Shown piece by piece: positions 1 to 8,944 of a stretch of 64,000 bases of DNA; within the stretch, counting starts at the first letter, position 1, and each line of letters starts with the position of its first letter. Under the pieces are notes generated by a model that saw only the letters and a program-made list of their open reading frames with translations, searched no databases and was not told where the DNA came from. The DNA comes from DASYHS01 sp035998295. GTDB lineage: Bacteria; Pseudomonadota; Alphaproteobacteria; Azospirillales; Azospirillaceae. The stretch covers positions 10,001 through 74,000 of the forward strand of contig NZ_DASYHS010000047.1 in the NCBI RefSeq assembly GCF_035998295.1, in the 5' to 3' direction. Both the position numbers and the translations under genes were made by a program.

Positions 1-1122
1 TGGCAGCATGACGTGGTGCTCGAGATCAACTTCGACCCGCAGGAGATCGACCCCGCCGGCACCCGCGACCCGGCCGTGCTCGGCGGCGCCAACTACCAGG
101 CGTTGGCGCGCGAAGCCCTGCGCGAGCGGTTTCCCGAGGTCGACAGCCGGTCCGACCGCCGTGCGCTCAACGACCTGCTGAGCGTCGGCGCCGCCTACGA
201 ACTGCGCTCCATGGTGCTGGAGAACCCGGACCTGATCGGGACCCGCCAGGCCGTGCGGCTGCCGCTGTCCGACGACGCGGACCAGCTCCTCAAGGGCAAC
301 ATCCGGCGCGAGGTCGGCCAGACGGAGCGGCGCGTCGACGACCGGCAGATCGGCTGGATCGACGCGCTCGAGGCGGACGGGGCCGTCGTCTCCGGCTTCA
401 ACTGGCGCCTGATGGCCAACGGCGACTCGCGCGAGCCGGAGCTGGCAGGCATCTATGCCGCCGCGATCGGCTCGGCGCTGACCTTGATGATCACGCTGGC
501 GATGGCCGTGCCCATCGGCGTGTCGGCGGCGGTGTACCTGGAGGAGTTCGCTCCCAAGAACCGCTGGACCGACCTGATCGAGGTCAACATCAACAACCTC
601 GCGGCCGTGCCCTCGATCGTGTTCGGCCTGCTCGGCCTCGCGGTGTTCCTGAACCTGTTCGGGCTGCCGCGCTCGGCCCCGGTGGTCGGCGGCATCGTGC
701 TGGCGCTGATGTCGCTGCCGACCATCATCATCACGACCCGCGCCGCGCTGAAGGCGGTGCCGCCCTCGATCCGGGAGGCGGCGCTCGGCATCGGCGCCTC
801 GCGGCTCCAGGTCGTCGGCCACCACGTGCTGCCGCTGGCGATGCCGGGCGTCCTGACCGGCACGATCATCGCCATGGCCCAGGCGCTGGGCGAGACGGCG
901 CCGCTGCTGATGATCGGCATGGTCGCCTTCATCGTCGACATCCCCGGCGGCTTCACGGATGCCGCCACCGTGCTGCCGGTCACCATCTTCATGTGGGCCG
1001 ACAGCCCCGAGCGCGCGTTCGTCGAGCGGACCTCCGCGGCGATCATGGTGCTGCTGGCCTTCCTGATCGCGATGAACGCGCTCGCGATCATCCTCCGCAA
1101 GAAGTTCGAAAGGCGTTGGTAG
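1..1122 (+). CDS. pstA: Phosphate ABC transporter permease PstA (5' truncated)
   Basis: Inner-membrane permease of the high-affinity PstSCAB phosphate importer. The reading frame is open to base 1, so the true start lies outside the window. The first ~140 visible residues are hydrophilic, like the DUF3333-type N-terminal extension of alphaproteobacterial PstA. A multi-spanning domain follows, with the EAA coupling loop ([20 protein letters not shown]) that contacts the ATPase. The [10 protein letters not shown] segment after the loop is typical of PstA. It ends five bases before pstB, so the two are co-transcribed. Identity is secure; only the N-terminus is unknown. Confidence 0.93.
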   Translation, partial: WQHDVVLEINFDPQEIDPAGTRDPAVLGGANYQALAREALRERFPEVDSRSDRRALNDLLSVGAAYELRSMVLENPDLIGTRQAVRLPLSDDADQLLKGNIRREVGQTERRVDDRQIGWIDALEADGAVVSGFNWRLMANGDSREPELAGIYAAAIGSALTLMITLAMAVPIGVSAAVYLEEFAPKNRWTDLIEVNINNLAAVPSIVFGLLGLAVFLNLFGLPRSAPVVGGIVLALMSLPTIIITTRAALKAVPPSIREAALGIGASRLQVVGHHVLPLAMPGVLTGTIIAMAQALGETAPLLMIGMVAFIVDIPGGFTDAATVLPVTIFMWADSPERAFVERTSAAIMVLLAFLIAMNALAIILRKKFERRW

Positions 1123-1127
1123 CCCCC

Positions 1128-1949
1128 ATGGCCGTCCAGACCCAGATGCAGTCCTCCCGCCCCGGGGCCTCCGAGCCGGCCGCGTCCCGCGCCGGGCTCA
1201 AGATGGACGCCCGCGACGTCAAGGTCTTCTACGGCTCCAAGCAGGCGCTGAGGGGGATCGACCTCTCGGTCGGCGAATGCCAGGTGACGGCGCTGATCGG
1301 GCCGTCGGGCTGCGGCAAGTCGACCTTCCTGCGCTGCCTCAACCGCATGAACGACACGATCGAGAACTGCCGCGTCGAAGGGCTGATCACGCTCGACGGG
1401 CAGGATGTCTACGACCGCTCGATCGACGTCGTCCAGCTCCGCGCGCGCGTCGGCATGGTGTTCCAGAAGCCGAACCCGTTCCCGAAGTCGATCTACGACA
1501 ACGTCTCCTACGGGCCGCGCATCCACGGCCTCGCGGCCGGGCGCGACGAGATGGACGAGGTCGTCCAGAAGAGCCTCCAGCGCGCCGGGCTGTGGAACGA
1601 GGTGAAGGACCGGCTGCGCGAGCCGGGCACCGGCCTGTCGGGCGGCCAGCAGCAGCGGCTGTGCATCGCGCGCGCGATCGCGGTCAGCCCGGAGGTGATC
1701 CTGATGGACGAGCCCTGCTCGGCACTCGATCCCATCGCGACCGCCCATATCGAGGAGCTGATCGACGAGCTTCGCGAGAACTACACGATCGTGATCGTGA
1801 CCCACAACATGCAGCAGGCCGCGCGCGTGTCCCAGCGCACCGCCTTCTTCCATCTCGGCGAGATGGTCGAGGTCGGCGACACCGAAGAGATTTTCACCAA
1901 CCCGCGCGACGAGCGCACCCAGGGCTACATCACCGGCCGCTACGGCTGA
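1128..1949 (+). CDS. pstB: Phosphate ABC transporter ATP-binding protein PstB
   Basis: ATPase subunit of the Pst phosphate importer, 273 aa. Visible motifs are Walker [10 protein letters not shown] (residues 58-66), the Q-loop within [16 protein letters not shown], signature [14 protein letters not shown], Walker [14 protein letters not shown] and the switch histidine in VTHNMQQ. The [15 protein letters not shown] stretch is diagnostic of PstB. I chose the ATG at 1128 because it lies just after the pstA stop; upstream in-frame codons only overlap pstA. The ~25-residue Ala/Ser-rich leader before the ABC fold is a little longer than in E. coli PstB. phoU follows after 49 bp. Confidence 0.96.
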   Translation: MAVQTQMQSSRPGASEPAASRAGLKMDARDVKVFYGSKQALRGIDLSVGECQVTALIGPSGCGKSTFLRCLNRMNDTIENCRVEGLITLDGQDVYDRSIDVVQLRARVGMVFQKPNPFPKSIYDNVSYGPRIHGLAAGRDEMDEVVQKSLQRAGLWNEVKDRLREPGTGLSGGQQQRLCIARAIAVSPEVILMDEPCSALDPIATAHIEELIDELRENYTIVIVTHNMQQAARVSQRTAFFHLGEMVEVGDTEEIFTNPRDERTQGYITGRYG

Positions 1950-1998
1950 TCCCGGCCCCCGGGCCGACCCCGGGCCAACACCTCAAGCGGGCGACGCA

Positions 1999-2721
1999 AT
2001 GACCAGCGAACACATCGTCAAGTCCTTCGCGCAGGAGCTGCGGCGCCTGTCGAACCTCGTCACCCAGATGGGCGGCGTCGCCGAGGCCCAGGTGGAGGCG
2101 TCGATCCAGGCGGTGATGCGCCGCGACGCGGAGCTCGCGGGCCAGGTGATGCGCTCCGACCACCAGGTCGACGAGTACGAGCGCGAGATCGACGCCGAGA
2201 CGCTGCGCCTGCTGGCCTTGCGCCAGCCCATGGCGTCGGACCTGCGCGAGATCGTCTCGGCCCTGCGGATCGCCGCCGACATCGAGCGCATCGGCGACTA
2301 CGCCGCCAACATCGCCAAGCGCTCGATCGCGCTGGCGCAGGTGCCGGCCGTCCGCCCGGCCGCCGGCATCCCGCGCATGGGCCGGCTCGTCCAGGAGATC
2401 ATGAAGGAGGTCCTGGACAGCTACATCGACCGCGACGTCGAGAAGGCGGTCGCGGCGCGCCGGCGCGACGAGGAGCTGGACGACCTGTACACCAGCATGT
2501 TCCGCGAGGTCCTGACCTACATGATGGAGGACCCGCGCAACATCACGCCCTGCACCCATCTGCTGTTCATCGCGAAGAACCTCGAGCGGATCGGCGACCA
2601 TGCGACAAACATCGCCGAGACGATCCATTTCCTGGTCGTCGGCCAGCCCCTGACGGGCGACCGGCCGAAGGCCGACACCAGCTACGCCGTCACGGCGCCG
2701 GCCGGCGAGGACGCGCAATGA
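1999..2721 (+). CDS. phoU: Phosphate signalling protein PhoU
   Basis: Cytoplasmic helical-bundle protein that couples Pst transporter status to the PhoR/PhoB two-component system and restrains phosphate uptake. The 240 aa contain two PhoU repeats, each carrying the conserved metal-binding signature: ADIERIGDYAANIAK near residue 95 and KNLERIGDHATNIAE near residue 195. Length is normal for the family. Its stop overlaps the phoB start (ATGA), giving translational coupling. The phoR kinase gene is not visible here and presumably lies upstream of pst. Confidence 0.95.
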   Translation: MTSEHIVKSFAQELRRLSNLVTQMGGVAEAQVEASIQAVMRRDAELAGQVMRSDHQVDEYEREIDAETLRLLALRQPMASDLREIVSALRIAADIERIGDYAANIAKRSIALAQVPAVRPAAGIPRMGRLVQEIMKEVLDSYIDRDVEKAVAARRRDEELDDLYTSMFREVLTYMMEDPRNITPCTHLLFIAKNLERIGDHATNIAETIHFLVVGQPLTGDRPKADTSYAVTAPAGEDAQ

Positions 2722-3464
2722 GCGAGCTTGCGGAAAGACGGCCCATGGACGACCGGCGCTCGAACACCGCGCTGAAGCCGCTGGTCCTCCTCGTCGAGGA
2801 CGAGGCGGACCTCGTGACGCTGCTGCGCTACAACCTCGAGAAGGAAGGCTTCCGCACCCTGGTCGCCGGCGACGGCGAGGAGGGGATCCTGCTCGCGACC
2901 GAGCAGGCGCCGAACCTGATCCTGCTGGACTGGATGCTGCCGCTGACTTCCGGGATCGAGGTGTGCCGCCAGCTCCGGCGCAACGCGAAGACGCGCGACA
3001 TCCCGATCATCATGCTGACCGCGCGCGGCGAGGAGGCGGACCGGGTGCGCGGGCTGAACTCCGGCGCCGACGACTACGTCGCGAAGCCGTTCTCGCCGAC
3101 CGAGCTGGTCGCGCGCATGCGCGCCGTGCTGCGCCGCGCCACTCCCGGCCTCTCGGACGAGCTGCTGCGCTTCGGCGACATCGAGATGGACCTCGCCGCC
3201 CACCGCGTCCGCCGCAACGGCCGCGACGTCCATCTGGGGCCGACCGAGTTCCGGCTGCTGCGCCACTTCATGCAGCATCCCGGCCGCGTCTTCTCGCGCG
3301 AGCAGCTGCTGGACCTGGTCTGGGGACACGACGTCTATGTCGAGCTGCGCACGGTCGACGTCCATATCCGGCGCTTGCGCAAGGCGCTGAACGAGGACAC
3401 CGAGACCGACCTGATCCGTACGGTCCGCTCGGCAGGCTACGCCCTCGACCTGAAGACGGGGTGA
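2718..3464 (+). CDS. phoB: Phosphate regulon response regulator PhoB
   Basis: OmpR/PhoB-family response regulator activating phosphate-starvation genes. A receiver domain (about residues 20-140) has the acidic pair in LLVEDEAD, the phosphoacceptor Asp71 in LILLDWMLP, the Thr/Ser switch (IIMLTARG) and the conserved lysine in YVAKPFSPTE. The C-terminal winged helix (about 150-246) includes LGPTEFRLLRHFMQHPGRVF and TVDVHIRRLRKAL. The start overlaps the phoU stop by four bases; an internal ATG at 2745 is a possible alternative. Last gene of the pst-pho operon. Confidence 0.94.
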   Translation: MSELAERRPMDDRRSNTALKPLVLLVEDEADLVTLLRYNLEKEGFRTLVAGDGEEGILLATEQAPNLILLDWMLPLTSGIEVCRQLRRNAKTRDIPIIMLTARGEEADRVRGLNSGADDYVAKPFSPTELVARMRAVLRRATPGLSDELLRFGDIEMDLAAHRVRRNGRDVHLGPTEFRLLRHFMQHPGRVFSREQLLDLVWGHDVYVELRTVDVHIRRLRKALNEDTETDLIRTVRSAGYALDLKTG

Positions 3465-3634
3465 TCGGCGGTGCATGGCTTGCACATCCCATCCGGCGGA
3501 TGTAATCCTATTGTGTGCAAATACCCCTCCGTCCTGATGCATGCCGTCCCGTCTTCGCACCAGTCGAACCCAGTCAGTCGGCTTTCCTGAGAGCCTGGGG
3601 GACCTCGTTTCCCATAGGTGAACACATCTACACG

Positions 3635-4027
3635 ATGCGCTTCGAACTGGCTGACGCGGCCGATCTCGGATTGGACGGCTTTTTCGAGGAGCAGCGGCTG
3701 AGATCCTCCGCGGACAATGCCGCACATTTCGTAAAATTCGACAACGCGATCAACGAGTTGGACGTCGGTTCAGAGTTTAGGCGTCTTGCGAAGGATGAGC
3801 GTTTGTCGACTGGAGAAATCCGCCTGCTCGCCGACCGTCTTGCGGAGGGTATTAGAAGTTTCTGCAACGATTCAGCCGTCGGAACGATTATAGGAGTGCC
3901 CAATGATGCGGCACTGGCGCGTTGGTACGCGCGTTTGTGCTCTGCTGCATCAATGACGGACTACTTGATCGGAATGCGTGAGACGCGCTACCATACCCGG
4001 AATGTTCTAGTTATTCACAGGCTATGA
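3635..4027 (+). CDS. Hypothetical protein (orphan, lower GC)
   Basis: A 130-aa protein whose family I do not recognise. It is mostly charged and helical, with no signal peptide, membrane segment or obvious catalytic motif. The C-terminal half has hydrophobic stretches (TIIGVPND, ALARWYARLCS, NVLVIHRL). Start ATG 3635 follows the end of phoB by about 170 bp; an open frame extends upstream to 3515 but looks non-coding. Base composition is visibly less GC-rich than the flanking pho and moeB genes, suggesting recent acquisition. It forms a tight pair with the next gene (3 bp gap). Confidence 0.6.
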   Translation: MRFELADAADLGLDGFFEEQRLRSSADNAAHFVKFDNAINELDVGSEFRRLAKDERLSTGEIRLLADRLAEGIRSFCNDSAVGTIIGVPNDAALARWYARLCSAASMTDYLIGMRETRYHTRNVLVIHRL

Positions 4028-4030
4028 GTT

Positions 4031-4240
4031 ATGGGCGTCAACTCGCGTTTCAGCGACTCGCCAAGTGAGCTTACGGATCGCATCACGCGAGCCAGGGAAG
4101 ATCATGAGACGGCCTTGCGGGAGCGGGTTCGTCGAGGCGAGCTTACGCTGGAGACCTACCTTACTAAGCATAAGGGCTTCACGCCCGAGCATGCCGCCGC
4201 CATGACCTCGCGCTTCAGGAAAGCAATCGGGGTCCGGTAG
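4031..4240 (+). CDS. Small hypothetical protein, paired with upstream orphan
   Basis: A 69-aa hydrophilic, strongly charged protein of unrecognised family, with an amphipathic helical pattern (ITRAREDHETALRERVRRG) and a basic C-terminus. It begins 3 bp after the preceding orphan's stop, so the two are almost certainly co-translated. It converges on the DsrE-like gene on the other strand (24 bp between stops). The small size and pairing could suit a toxin-antitoxin or effector-immunity pair, but no motif supports that. Confidence 0.5.
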   Translation: MGVNSRFSDSPSELTDRITRAREDHETALRERVRRGELTLETYLTKHKGFTPEHAAAMTSRFRKAIGVR

Positions 4241-4264
4241 ACTGCCGGCCGAAACGCCGCCTGT

Positions 4265-4699
4265 TCAAACGAAAAGCAGCCGTCCCGGCGTCTCGTTCAG
4301 CAGCGTGACGACGCCCGCGCGCACCATTGGCACGTCCTCGCGCAGCTTCGCGTCCTCCATCCCCGCAGCGCGCAGCGCCATCTCGCACACGACGATCCGC
4401 ACGCCCAGCGCGACGCACGCCTCCAGCAGTTCCTCGAAGCCACCGATCCCGCGGGCGGCGAAGCCGGCGTCGCGCTCGGCCGGGGACGCGCCGTCGTCCG
4501 CGGGGTCGAGGCGGTGCCAGCCCGGCCGGCCGGCGTCGTCGGGAGCCGCCAGCGCCGCGACGGCGCGGCCGGTGAAGAACAAGGTGGCCTCGCGGTTGGT
4601 CGCGGCCGCGGCACTCGCCATCACCAGCGCGTAATGGACGCGGTCGAAGCCGCCGGAGAAGACGACGAGGCCGAGCCCTTCCGCCGCTGCCGCGCTCAC
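4265..4699 (-). CDS. DsrE/DsrF-like family protein
   Basis: A 144-aa protein of the DsrE/DsrF/DrsH-like fold, a group often linked to intracellular sulfur transfer. The N-terminus GLVVFSGGFDRVHYALVMAS matches the first strand and helix of the family. There are two cysteines, one in ELLEACVALG and one in IVVCEMAL, the latter near the usual active-site position. The start is a GTG overlapping the TGA of the upstream moeB-like gene (GTGA), so translation is coupled. Pairing with a ThiF/MoeB adenylyltransferase supports a sulfur-relay role, but the specific pathway is not shown. Confidence 0.75.
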   Translation of the reverse strand: MSAAAAEGLGLVVFSGGFDRVHYALVMASAAAATNREATLFFTGRAVAALAAPDDAGRPGWHRLDPADDGASPAERDAGFAARGIGGFEELLEACVALGVRIVVCEMALRAAGMEDAKLREDVPMVRAGVVTLLNETPGRLLFV

Positions 4700-5502
4700 G
4701 GCCGGGCTCCCGTCTCGTGGTGGCTCAGGTCCCGGTAGCGCGGCCGGGTGCCGCATAGCGGGCAGTCGGGATCGCGCGGCAGGCGCACCGTGCGGAACGC
4801 GACGTCGAGCGCATCGACCATCAGCAGCCGGCCGGACAGGCCGGTGCCGATGCCGAGGATCTCCTTCAGCACCTCGGTCGCCTGCAGGCAGCCGATCGTG
4901 CCCGCGAGCGCACCGAGCACGCCGGCCTCCGAGCACGAGGGGATCAGGCCGCGCGGCGGCGGTTCCGGATACAGGCAGCGGTAGCAGGGATGGGGCGCTC
5001 CGAGATGCGCCTTGAAGGTCGAGAGCTGCCCGTCGAAGCGCAGCAGCGCCGCCGACACCAGCGTCCGCCCCGCGAGGAAGCACGCGTCGTTGAGCAGGAA
5101 GCGGGTCGCGAAGTTGTCGGTGCCGTCGGCGACGACGTCGAAGCTTGAGACCAGGTCCAGCGCGTTGGCCGGGGTCAGGCGTTCGGCGAAGGCCGATACC
5201 CTGACGTCCGGGTTGAGCGCGCGGATGCGCTCGGCCGCGCTGTCCACCTTCGGCCGGCCGAGCCCGCCCGTGTCGTGGATCACCTGGCGCTGGAGGTTGG
5301 ACAGGTCCACCGTGTCATGATCGACAACGCCGAGCGTGCCCACCCCGGCCGCGGCCAGGTACATCAGCAGCGGCGCGCCGAGGCCGCCGGCCCCCACGAC
5401 CAGCACGCGCGCCTCCAGCAGGCGGCGCTGGCCGGTGCCGCCCACCTCGGGCAGCAGGATGTGGCGCGCATAGCGCTCGATCTCGGTCTCGGTGAAGTCC
5501 AT
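4696..5502 (-). CDS. moeB: ThiF/MoeB/HesA-family sulfur-carrier adenylyltransferase
   Basis: E1-like enzyme that adenylates the C-terminal Gly-Gly of a sulfur carrier (MoaD for molybdopterin, or ThiS for thiazole). The 268 aa include the nucleotide-binding loop VVGAGGLGAP (near residue 35), the DHDTVDLSNLQRQ motif, the DGTDNF motif, and a structural zinc site from CYRC and CPLC. There is no rhodanese domain, so it is the short MoeB/ThiF form. The symbol is a best guess; ThiF cannot be excluded. It is the first gene of a two-gene operon with the DsrE-like protein. Confidence 0.88.
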   Translation of the reverse strand: MDFTETEIERYARHILLPEVGGTGQRRLLEARVLVVGAGGLGAPLLMYLAAAGVGTLGVVDHDTVDLSNLQRQVIHDTGGLGRPKVDSAAERIRALNPDVRVSAFAERLTPANALDLVSSFDVVADGTDNFATRFLLNDACFLAGRTLVSAALLRFDGQLSTFKAHLGAPHPCYRCLYPEPPPRGLIPSCSEAGVLGALAGTIGCLQATEVLKEILGIGTGLSGRLLMVDALDVAFRTVRLPRDPDCPLCGTRPRYRDLSHHETGARP

Positions 5503-5615
5503 GGCCCGCAGGTTAGCACGCGCCGGCCCCTGCGCAATGCGTCGCGGCGACGGCTGTTGGGGCCTGCATACCGACCGGTACCGACTGAAAGCGACCGAAA
5601 GGGAAAGGAAGCCCG

Positions 5616-6020
5616 ATGAGCATCCGAGCGATGATCGCGACCCATCCCGACGTGAAGGGCAGCGTCAACGAGGCGCTGGTCCGCTGCATCGAGGAATGCG
5701 CCGCCTGCGCCCTGACCTGCCTGTCCTGCGCGGACGCGTGCCTGGCGGAGGAGGGGGTCGAGCGGCTGCGCCAGTGCATCCGGCTCAATCTCGACTGCGC
5801 GGATGTCTGCGACGCGACGGGGAAGGTGGCGCTGCGGCGCACTGGCTCCAACGAGGAGGTGATCCGCCGCATGCTGGCCGCGTGCGAGACGTCCTGCCGC
5901 CTGTGCGCCGAGGAATGCGAGCGTCATGCCGGCATGCACGACCACTGCCGGGTCTGCGCCGAGGCCTGCCGCCGGTGCGAGCAGGCCTGCCGCACGGCGC
6001 TGGCGAGCATGGCGGCCTGA
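5616..6020 (+). CDS. Cytosolic copper-storage protein, Csp3-like four-helix bundle
   Basis: A 134-aa protein with 18 cysteines, mostly spaced CxxxC or CxxC along predicted helices (for example CIEECAACALTCLSCADAC and CAEECERHAGMHDHC). This is the hallmark of Csp copper-storage proteins, in which tetramers of four-helix bundles fill their cores with Cu(I). There is no Tat or Sec signal peptide, so it corresponds to the cytosolic Csp3 type. It is annotated elsewhere as four-helix-bundle copper-binding protein (DUF326). A convergent hairpin separates it from cysK. No copper exporter or CueR-like regulator is adjacent. Confidence 0.88.
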   Translation: MSIRAMIATHPDVKGSVNEALVRCIEECAACALTCLSCADACLAEEGVERLRQCIRLNLDCADVCDATGKVALRRTGSNEEVIRRMLAACETSCRLCAEECERHAGMHDHCRVCAEACRRCEQACRTALASMAA

Positions 6021-6033
6021 CGAGGCCGCCGTT

Positions 6034-6072
6034 CCCTCTCCCGCGCAGCGCCGGAGAGCCGGCGGGAGAGGG
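6034..6072. terminator. Hairpin between convergent csp-like and cysK genes
   Basis: An 11-bp perfect inverted repeat (6034-6044 CCCTCTCCCGC with 6062-6072) around a 17-nt loop, lying between the convergent stops at 6020 and 6083. It could serve as a bidirectional terminator, although no T-tract follows. Its form also resembles dispersed intergenic palindromes of GC-rich proteobacteria. Confidence 0.55.
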
Positions 6073-6082
6073 GAGCCGCGGG

Positions 6083-7048
6083 TCAGTCCAGCCCTTCGAA
6101 CAGGGCGGTCGAGAGATAGCGCTCGGCGAAGCTCGGCAGGACCGCGACGATCAGCTTGCCCTTCATCTCCGGGCGGGCGCCGACCTCGAGGGCCGCCGCG
6201 AGGGCGGCACCCGACGAGATGCCGATCGGCAGGCCTTCCAGGCGCGCCGCCGCCCGCGCGGTCTCGAACGCGCGCTGGTTGGAGATGCGCACCACCTCGT
6301 CGATCAGCTTCGTGTCGAGGATGTCGGGAACGAAGCCGGCGCCGATCCCCTGGATCTTGTGCGGGCCGGGGATGCCGCCCGACAGGACGGGGCTGTCCTC
6401 GGGCTCGACCGCGATCGCCCGGAACTCGGGCTTGCGCGCCTTGATCACCTCCGCGACGCCGGTCAGGGTGCCGCCGGTGCCGACGCCGCTGATCAGCACG
6501 TCGGCGCGGCCGGCCGTGTCGCGCCAGATCTCCTCGGCCGTGGTCCGGCGGTGGATCTCGGGGTTCGCGGGGTTCTTGAACTGCTGCAGCATGTAGGCGT
6601 CGGGCTCGGAGGCGAGCAGCTCCTCCGCCTTGCGGATCGCGCCCTTCATGCCTTCCGGGGCCGGGGTCAGCACCAGTTCCGCGCCCAGCAGCTTCAGCAT
6701 CTTGCGCCGTTCCATCGACATGCTCTCGGGCATGGTCAGGACCAGGCGGTAGCCCTTGGCGGCGGCGACGAAGGCGAGCGCGATTCCGGTATTGCCGGAG
6801 GTCGGCTCGATCAGGGTCGTGCGGCCGGGCGCGATGCGGCCTTCGGACTCGGCCGCCTCGATCATCGCGAAGCCGATGCGGTCCTTCACGCTCGAAAGCG
6901 GGTTGAAGAACTCGCATTTGCCGACGATCTCGGCCTCGACGCCGTGTTCGGCGGCGAGCCGGCGGACGCGGACCAGGGGCGTCGCTCCGATCGTGTCCAG
7001 GATGCCATCGTAGATCTTGCCGCGGAACTCGGCCTGGGACTCGGCCAT
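6083..7048 (-). CDS. cysK: Cysteine synthase A (O-acetylserine sulfhydrylase)
   Basis: PLP enzyme making L-cysteine from O-acetylserine and sulfide, 321 aa. Lys55 in [11 protein letters not shown] is the Schiff-base lysine; the substrate loop [10 protein letters not shown] and the phosphate-binding [10 protein letters not shown] are intact. The C-terminal half carries the [17 protein letters not shown] motif of CysK. I chose ATG 7048; the frame extends further upstream but only over the regulator gene. It lies 35 bp downstream of an Rrf2-family regulator on the same strand, which suggests direct control by cysteine or sulfur status. Confidence 0.95.
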   Translation of the reverse strand: MAESQAEFRGKIYDGILDTIGATPLVRVRRLAAEHGVEAEIVGKCEFFNPLSSVKDRIGFAMIEAAESEGRIAPGRTTLIEPTSGNTGIALAFVAAAKGYRLVLTMPESMSMERRKMLKLLGAELVLTPAPEGMKGAIRKAEELLASEPDAYMLQQFKNPANPEIHRRTTAEEIWRDTAGRADVLISGVGTGGTLTGVAEVIKARKPEFRAIAVEPEDSPVLSGGIPGPHKIQGIGAGFVPDILDTKLIDEVVRISNQRAFETARAAARLEGLPIGISSGAALAAALEVGARPEMKGKLIVAVLPSFAERYLSTALFEGLD

Positions 7049-7083
7049 GATGTCACTCCATCGAAGCGTCTGGTGGTCGGTGT

Positions 7084-7539
7084 TCAGATCGTGAAATCGA
7101 TCCGCGCCTGGGACTCGCTCTCGATCCCGGCGCGGTTCGCCTGGAGGCACAGGTCCTCGATCGTGGTCCGGTCGAGCCTGGCCATGCACTCCTCCTGCAG
7201 CTCCATCCACATCGGCCGGACGACCTTGTGGCCGAGCACGGAGCCGGTCGGCTCCTCGAACGGGTCGGACGCCGTCTCCATGCTGCGCACGACGCGGACG
7301 ATCTCGCCGACGCTGATGCGGCGGCGCTCGCGGGCGAGGCGGTAGCCGCCGCGCGGCCCCCGCACGCCCGAGAGGATGCCTTCGCGCACGAGTTGCTGGA
7401 GCACCTGCTCCAGGTAGCGCTTGGGGATGCCCTGCCTGCGCGTGATCTCGCCGCTCTGCACCGGCTCGCTGCCGGAGTTGTAGGCGATGTCCAGCACGGC
7501 TTCGATGGCAAACATCAGCTTCTTAGAAACACGCAGCAT
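7084..7539 (-). CDS. Rrf2-family transcriptional regulator (CymR/IscR-like)
   Basis: A 151-aa Rrf2 protein with an N-terminal winged helix ([19 protein letters not shown], recognition region [15 protein letters not shown], wing [13 protein letters not shown]). It lacks the three closely spaced cysteines that hold the Fe-S cluster in IscR; only two distant cysteines are present ([13 protein letters not shown]). That favours a CymR-like regulator sensing sulfur through cysteine synthase over an iron-sulfur sensor. The position immediately upstream of cysK in one operon agrees. The direct sensing mechanism is inference. Confidence 0.85.
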   Translation of the reverse strand: MLRVSKKLMFAIEAVLDIAYNSGSEPVQSGEITRRQGIPKRYLEQVLQQLVREGILSGVRGPRGGYRLARERRRISVGEIVRVVRSMETASDPFEEPTGSVLGHKVVRPMWMELQEECMARLDRTTIEDLCLQANRAGIESESQARIDFTI

Positions 7540-7585
7540 CGGTGTCGTATCGGCCGGTTTCCGGTGAATTCACATCTTATGCCGG

Positions 7586-7615
7586 GGGAAATGGGGGCGA
7601 TAGATCCTATTTCCC
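7586..7615. promoter_or_regulatory. Inverted repeat upstream of the Rrf2 gene
   Basis: Arms GGGAAAT (7586-7592) and ATTTCCC (7609-7615) with a 16-nt spacer that itself holds ATAG-ATC-CTAT. It sits about 50-75 bp upstream of the Rrf2 start and after the coaBC stop. It could be the regulator's operator; a stem-loop at the end of coaBC is the alternative. Weak evidence. Confidence 0.3.
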
Positions 7616-7652
7616 AGTCCCGTACTGCCGATTTCTACAGCGCCGCCCAGCC

Positions 7653-8879
7653 TCAGGTCGTGAAATGCAGCGCGATCCGCTCGGCGAGCCTGGCCGCCAC
7701 CTCGTCCTTGCCGGCCCTCGGCCAGGATTCGACGTCGTTCCCGTCCCGGGTCAGCAGGTGCACGGCGTTGCTGTCGCCGCCGAAGACGCCGCTGCCCGGC
7801 GACACGTCGTTGGCGAGGATCCAGTCGCAGCCCTTTCGCCGCAGCTTGGCGCCGGCATGCTCGAGGACGCGCTCGGTCTCGGCGGCGAAGCCGACCACGA
7901 GGCGCGGGCGCACCGGCCCGGGCCGCGACAGGGTCGCCAGGATGTCGGGGTTCTCGGCCAGGACGAGGCGGGGCGGGCCGCCGCCCTCCTTCTTCAGCTT
8001 CTGGCCGGCCGCCTCGAACCGCCAGTCGGCGACCGCGGCGGCGCAGACCGCGACGTCGGCCGGCAGCGCCGCCTCGCAGGCCGCCAGCATCTCGCGCGCC
8101 GTCTCGACCCGCAGCACCGCCGCACCGGCGGGGTCGGGCTCGTGCGTCGGGCCGGAGACCAGCGTTACCCGGGCGCCCAGGCGGGCCAGCGCCGCCGCGA
8201 CGGCATGGCCCTGCTTGCCCGAGCTGCGGTTGGCGATGTAGCGCACGGGGTCGATCGGCTCGTGGGTGGGGCCGCTCGTCACCAGCGCGTGCAGCCCGGC
8301 CAGCGGGCGCGGCGGCGCCTGCTCCGCGAAGAACGCGGCGATCGCGGCGACGATCGCCATCGGCTCGCTCATGCGGCCGGCGCCGACCTCCCCGCAGGCC
8401 ATGTCCCCGCTGTCCGGGCCGACCCGGCGCACCCCGCGCGCCTCCAGGGTCGTGACGTTGGCGCGGGTCGCGGGATGGACCCACATCATCACGTTCATCG
8501 CAGGTGCTACCAGGACCGCCTTGTCGGTGGCGAGCAGCGCCGTCGTCGCGAGGTCGTCGGCGAGGCCGGCCGCCATCTTCGCGAGGATGTCGGCGCTGGC
8601 CGGCGCCACGACGACGAGGTCGGCCTCGCGCGAGAGGCGGATATGCCCCATCTCCGCCTCGTCGGTCAGCGACCACAGGTCGGTGAACACCTTCTCCTCG
8701 GAGAGCGCCGATACCGACAGCGGCGTCACGAACTTGCTGCCGCCCGCGGTCAGGACGCAGCGCACCCGGCAGCCGCGCTCCTTCAGCCGGCGGATCAGCT
8801 CCAGGCTCTTGTAGGCCGCGATCCCGCCCGAGATGATCAGCAGGATGCGCTTGCCGTCGAGAAGTGCGAGGTCGCTCAC
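7653..8879 (-). CDS. coaBC: Bifunctional phosphopantothenoylcysteine decarboxylase/synthase CoaBC
   Basis: Two-step coenzyme A enzyme, 408 aa. The N-terminal flavoprotein CoaC domain (about 1-190) shows SGGIAAYKS, the FMN/substrate region APASADILAKMA and the PAMNVMMW motif. The C-terminal CoaB domain (about 195-400) begins VTSGPTHEPIDPVRYIANRS and contains the lysine-region CDWILAND that binds the acyl-cytidylate intermediate. The start is a GTG at 8879; the longer open frame upstream overlaps nothing conserved. It lies 65 bp downstream of the histidine-kinase gene on the same strand. Confidence 0.94.
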   Translation of the reverse strand: MSDLALLDGKRILLIISGGIAAYKSLELIRRLKERGCRVRCVLTAGGSKFVTPLSVSALSEEKVFTDLWSLTDEAEMGHIRLSREADLVVVAPASADILAKMAAGLADDLATTALLATDKAVLVAPAMNVMMWVHPATRANVTTLEARGVRRVGPDSGDMACGEVGAGRMSEPMAIVAAIAAFFAEQAPPRPLAGLHALVTSGPTHEPIDPVRYIANRSSGKQGHAVAAALARLGARVTLVSGPTHEPDPAGAAVLRVETAREMLAACEAALPADVAVCAAAVADWRFEAAGQKLKKEGGGPPRLVLAENPDILATLSRPGPVRPRLVVGFAAETERVLEHAGAKLRRKGCDWILANDVSPGSGVFGGDSNAVHLLTRDGNDVESWPRAGKDEVAARLAERIALHFTT

Positions 8880-8944
8880 GGGATCGGTCCCTGTCGGTTC
8901 GGCGTGGGTCCCGGGTCCATCTATCGCATGTCGCGCGGCCGCTG

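Noticed and set aside
453..1853. Long minus-strand open frame over pstA/pstB
   Set aside because: Antisense shadow of conserved pst genes; no recognisable protein motif and typical of GC-rich third-position bias.
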